Shown here one piece after another: positions 61,025 through 64,000 of a DNA stretch of 64,000 nucleotides. This DNA comes from Bacteroidota bacterium. GTDB taxonomy: Bacteria > Bacteroidota > Bacteroidia > Chitinophagales > BACL12. Position 1 is the stretch's first letter. Every line of letters starts with the position of its first letter. The DNA lies in NCBI GenBank assembly GCA_016715425.1, contig JADKAC010000002.1:433501-497500 (forward strand), read 5' to 3'. The notes under the pieces are model-generated. The model ran no database searches, had not been told where the DNA came from, and was given only the letters and a program-made list of their open reading frames with translations. The translations under genes were made by a program, and so were the position numbers.

Positions 61025-62032
61025 ATGAAGGCAATAATTCCGGTAGCTGGTGTTGGCTCCAGACTACGACCACATACTTACTCTCAACCAAAACCACTTA
61101 TGCCTGTTGCAGGCAAACCAATATTGGGTTTTATTTTAGAAAGACTAATCAAAGCAGGTGTTACAGAATTTGTTTTTGTAATTGGTTATCTGGGAGAAAA
61201 AATTGAAGATTATGTCACCAATAATTTTCCAGATATCAAAACCTATTTTGTTCCGCAACAAACTCGTGAAGGATTAGGTCATGCTATTTGGTTGTGCAAA
61301 TCATTAATAGAAGAAAATGAAAGTATCATCATCGCTTTAGGTGATACCATTTTTGATGCTGATATAGAAAGTGTAATAGCTTCACCTTATTCTGCATTAG
61401 GTTTAAAAAAAGTAGATGATCCACGTGATTTCGGTGTAGCCGAATTAGATGATGAAGGTTTTATTATTCGTGTGATTGAAAAACCCTCTATTCCAAAATC
61501 TAATCTTGCTTTGGTGGGTTTTTATAAAATTGTAGAGTCGGATGCACTATTCGAAGCATTGGATTTTAATATTCAACAAGGTTTTAAAACACAAGGCGAA
61601 TTTCACCTGACAGATGCTCTGATGGTATTGATAACAAAAGGAATAAAAATTCAGGGCTTTAAGGTGTTGAACTGGTATGACTGTGGCAAAAAAGAAATTT
61701 TATTGGAAACCAATGCAATCCTATTGCGCAAAACCGGAGGCAATACATCGGAGGATATTAAAGTAGAAAATACAATTATCAATGAACCTGTAAGTATTGC
61801 AAAAGGATGTAACATAAAAAATTCTATCATCGGGCCAAATGTTACTATTGGAGAAAATACCATTATCGGCTATTCCATAGTTAAAGATTCTATAATAGGA
61901 AATTATGCAATTATTGATGACGTGGTATTACATCACTCCGTAATCGGCAGCGATGCAACGATTAAAGGTTTAAGTCAGAGTTTAAATATCGGCGATAATA
62001 CAGAGATTGATCTTTCACAAAGATTTGATTAA
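61025..62032 (+). CDS. Sugar-1-phosphate nucleotidyltransferase
   Basis: The ATG at 61025 gives 335 residues (MKAIIPVAGVGSRLRPHT). The GxGSRLRP motif binds the nucleotide, PKPLMPVAGKP follows, and ALGDTIFDAD is the metal/nucleotide site. The C-terminal 80 residues form a hexapeptide-repeat beta-helix (IKNSIIGPNVTIGENTIIG). It activates a hexose-1-phosphate as an NDP sugar for polysaccharide or glycolipid synthesis; the sugar cannot be read from sequence (glucose-1-P thymidylyl- or mannose-1-P guanylyl-like). Confidence 0.88.
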   Translation: MKAIIPVAGVGSRLRPHTYSQPKPLMPVAGKPILGFILERLIKAGVTEFVFVIGYLGEKIEDYVTNNFPDIKTYFVPQQTREGLGHAIWLCKSLIEENESIIIALGDTIFDADIESVIASPYSALGLKKVDDPRDFGVAELDDEGFIIRVIEKPSIPKSNLALVGFYKIVESDALFEALDFNIQQGFKTQGEFHLTDALMVLITKGIKIQGFKVLNWYDCGKKEILLETNAILLRKTGGNTSEDIKVENTIINEPVSIAKGCNIKNSIIGPNVTIGENTIIGYSIVKDSIIGNYAIIDDVVLHHSVIGSDATIKGLSQSLNIGDNTEIDLSQRFD

Positions 62033-62098
62033 CTGTAGAACTGTTTTCTTAATCGTTGAATAGAAATTTATTTCAAAATCATTTTACATTTTTGAAAC

Positions 62099-63040
62099 AT
62101 GCAGAACAGAATCACGCAATTATTTAAAATCGAATATCCAATAATTCAGGCAGGTATGATTTGGTGTAGTGGTTGGCAACTTGCAAGTGCTGTAGCTAAT
62201 GCAGGTGGACTAGGATTAATTGGTTCCGGAAGTATGTATCCCGATATATTGCGTGAACATATTAGGAAATGTAAAGCAGCTACTTCAAAATCATTTGGTG
62301 TGAATGTGCCATTATTTTATCCCGACATTGATAAACACATGCAGATTATTATAGATGAAGGTGTAAAAATTGTTTTCACCAGTGCCGGCAATCCAAAAAC
62401 ATGGACAACAATTTTAAAAGAAAAAGGAATTACTGTTGTGCAAGTAGTAAGCAGTAAAAAGTTTGCATTAAAATCGCAGGATGCAGGATGCGATGCAGTA
62501 GTTGCCGAAGGATTTGAAGCCGGTGGACATAATGGAAGAGAAGAAACAACAACACTGTGTTTAATTCCTATGGTGGCGGATGCAATTGATATTCCTGTAA
62601 TTGCTGCAGGCGGAATTGGTGATGGCAGAGCAATGCTTGCAAGTATGGTGTTGGGTGCAGAAGGTGTGCAGGTGGGTAGCAGATTTGCGGCAAGTGAAGA
62701 AAGCAGTGCACATCAAAATTTTAAAAATGCGATTATAAATACGGATGAAGGAAGTACGCAATTAACATTAAAAGAATTGACTCCGGTAAGACTTATTAAG
62801 AATAAATTTTTTGAAGATGTACAACAAGCATATTCTGAAAAAGCAGATGTAGAAACATTAAAAAATTTATTAGGACGTGCCCGTGCAAAAAAAGGCATGT
62901 TTGAAGGAGATTTGGAGGAAGGAGAATTAGAGATAGGTCAAATATCCGCAACATTTAATTCCATTTTACCGGCAGCAGAAATTTTAAATAATATGTGGGG
63001 AGAATTTTTGAGTGCGAAAGAAAAAATGAATCAATTGTAA
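62099..63040 (+). CDS. NAD(P)H-dependent flavin oxidoreductase (nitronate monooxygenase / FabK-like)
   Basis: A 313-residue TIM-barrel FMN protein. It starts TQLFKIEYPIIQAGMIW (FMN-binding strand 1), has VAEGFEAGGHNGREETT (catalytic-His region) and IPVIAAGGIGDGRAMLASMVLGAEGVQVGSRF (phosphate-binding loop). It belongs to the nitronate monooxygenase/enoyl-ACP reductase II family; the substrate cannot be decided from the sequence. Its neighbour, a nucleotidyltransferase, has no obvious link to it. Confidence 0.87.
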   Translation: MQNRITQLFKIEYPIIQAGMIWCSGWQLASAVANAGGLGLIGSGSMYPDILREHIRKCKAATSKSFGVNVPLFYPDIDKHMQIIIDEGVKIVFTSAGNPKTWTTILKEKGITVVQVVSSKKFALKSQDAGCDAVVAEGFEAGGHNGREETTTLCLIPMVADAIDIPVIAAGGIGDGRAMLASMVLGAEGVQVGSRFAASEESSAHQNFKNAIINTDEGSTQLTLKELTPVRLIKNKFFEDVQQAYSEKADVETLKNLLGRARAKKGMFEGDLEEGELEIGQISATFNSILPAAEILNNMWGEFLSAKEKMNQL

Positions 63041-63131
63041 ATTATAAATGCTTACTTAAATATTTATGGAATAAAATAATCTGTGCATCTCTTCCTCGTC
63101 AGCTAATTAATCACAGATTAAATATATTATA

Positions 63132-64000
63132 ATGAAAATAGTACATGCAATTGTTCTGGGAACTGTTTTATCCGCAGCCACTCTTTTTACAATTCAACCG
63201 AGAATTACACACCATTCCACATTTGTATCAAATAAAAATTCCAGTATCAGCGGAACTGTTACAGATGCCGGCTCACCAATTATTAATGTACTGGTAGAAA
63301 TAAAAGGGAAACAAATTCTTCAACGCACCGATGCGAAAGGTGCGTTTAGTTTTAACGCACTTGCAGCAGCAAGCTATACATTGAAATTTACAGCAAAGGG
63401 ATATGTAGAAAAAGACACTTTAATCCAATTACAAGAAAATCAATCTTTAGAATTTACAATACAATTAGAACAAGAAGTTATAATTGATGAACAAGATGTT
63501 TTATCTGAGAATAAAGAAATAATTATCTCCACTCCGGCAGAATCAGTATATGAAAGTAAAACACTTGGATATAATACAAATGCTGTTTCTAAGAGAGAAT
63601 ATTCATCTGGTGCTGTAATGCAGGATTCCTATTCTGATTATTACAATGAAGATTTTAATACAGAAGACTACGATTTCATCAACGAAAATGGATTTAAAAA
63701 AGTAATTGGAAATCCGCTTTCTACATTTTCTATTGACGTGGACAATGCATCCTATTCAAATATTCGCAGATTTATTTCTAATAATCAAGCTCCACCAAAA
63801 GACGCTGTCCGTATTGAAGAGATGATAAATTATTTCGACTATAATTATGCGCATCCAACCGGGGAACATCCCTTTGAAATTAATACTGAAATTTCTGATT
63901 GTCCATGGAATCCGGAAACCAAATTAATTATGATAGGCTTACAGGGGAAAGATATTGATTATTCAAAAGCTGATCCATCAAATCTTGTATTCCTGATAGA
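63132..64000 (+). CDS. YfbK-like VWA protein with carboxypeptidase-regulatory-like N-terminus (cut by window edge)
   Basis: From the ATG at 63132 the frame stays open to the window edge (289 codons). A signal or membrane helix (HAIVLGTVLSAATLF) leads to a carboxypeptidase-regulatory-like domain (SISGTVTDAGSPIINVLVEIKG ... YTLKFTAKGY, ~residues 38-90). The YfbK block follows: NPLSTFSIDVDNASYSNIRRFI and DAVRIEEMINYFDY. At the right edge the VWA domain starts (NLVFLID), whose MIDAS motif (DxSxS) lies outside the window. It is probably an exported protein of unknown role, common in Bacteroidota. Confidence 0.87.
   Translation, partial: MKIVHAIVLGTVLSAATLFTIQPRITHHSTFVSNKNSSISGTVTDAGSPIINVLVEIKGKQILQRTDAKGAFSFNALAAASYTLKFTAKGYVEKDTLIQLQENQSLEFTIQLEQEVIIDEQDVLSENKEIIISTPAESVYESKTLGYNTNAVSKREYSSGAVMQDSYSDYYNEDFNTEDYDFINENGFKKVIGNPLSTFSIDVDNASYSNIRRFISNNQAPPKDAVRIEEMINYFDYNYAHPTGEHPFEINTEISDCPWNPETKLIMIGLQGKDIDYSKADPSNLVFLI

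Overview
The window is a low-GC, AT-rich chromosomal segment from a member of the Bacteroidota, probably an environmental Chitinophagales/Sphingobacteriales/Cytophagales-type lineage. Supporting evidence is the gliding genes gldA-gldF-gldG, about eight secreted proteins with type IX secretion (T9SS) C-terminal sorting domains, SprB-type repeats with a gliding-motility C-terminal domain, OmpA proteins of Bacteroidota type, and promoters of the TAnnTTTG (-7) class. Shine-Dalgarno sequences are mostly absent. I see no prophage, CRISPR array or large integrated island.

Layout: (1) 1-872, 5' part of sucA (minus strand, cut by the window edge). (2) 1080-6029, an arsenosugar-type arsenic biosynthesis cluster: two DUF2064 glycosyltransferases, an AhpD-like protein, radical-SAM ArsS, a PiT phosphate/arsenate-type transporter and the ArsM methyltransferase. 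An AI-2E-family membrane protein follows. (3) 7363-16310, a secreted metalloprotease, an FAD oxidoreductase plus membrane 4Fe-4S protein pair, and a three-gene membrane glycosyltransferase operon. (4) 16352-25859, OmpA and SprB-like proteins, DUF2461, ABC-F, two tiny membrane proteins, DUF2911, a lipoprotein and glycyl-tRNA synthetase. (5) 25957-37000, a repeat-rich, rearranged region. It holds T9SS cargo genes, a RAYT (REP-associated tyrosine transposase) with flanking inverted hairpins and a three-copy tandem repeat, gene fragments, and several families of simple-sequence intergenic words. (6) 37138-40586, tRNA-Pro, tRNA-Ser, dnaA, a 650-bp AT-rich region that may contain the replication origin, a small membrane protein and an A-type Fe-S carrier. 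(7) 40662-48161, a candidate small RNA, the gldA-gldF-gldG-DUF4340 operon, a T9SS kelch-like protein and dnaN. (8) 48448-64000, a secreted peptidylarginine/agmatine deiminase-like enzyme with a coupled acyltransferase-like gene, hflX, an OmpA operon, glyA, a very large CotH/LTD/T9SS protein, a sugar nucleotidyltransferase, a nitronate monooxygenase-like enzyme, and the start of a YfbK-type VWA protein.

How parts work together: the arsenic cluster is the clearest metabolic system. It would take up arsenate (inference), methylate it (ArsM), adenosylate it (ArsS) and glycosylate the product. The gld genes and the T9SS cargo belong to one gliding/secretion programme whose secretion machinery lies outside the window. 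Several genes have a TAnnTTTG box ending only 4-5 nt before the start codon, which predicts leaderless mRNAs and also fixes several start codons.

Limits: all calls were made by reading the sequence; no database search was run. Family names come from motifs, and functions of the secreted proteins are uncertain.
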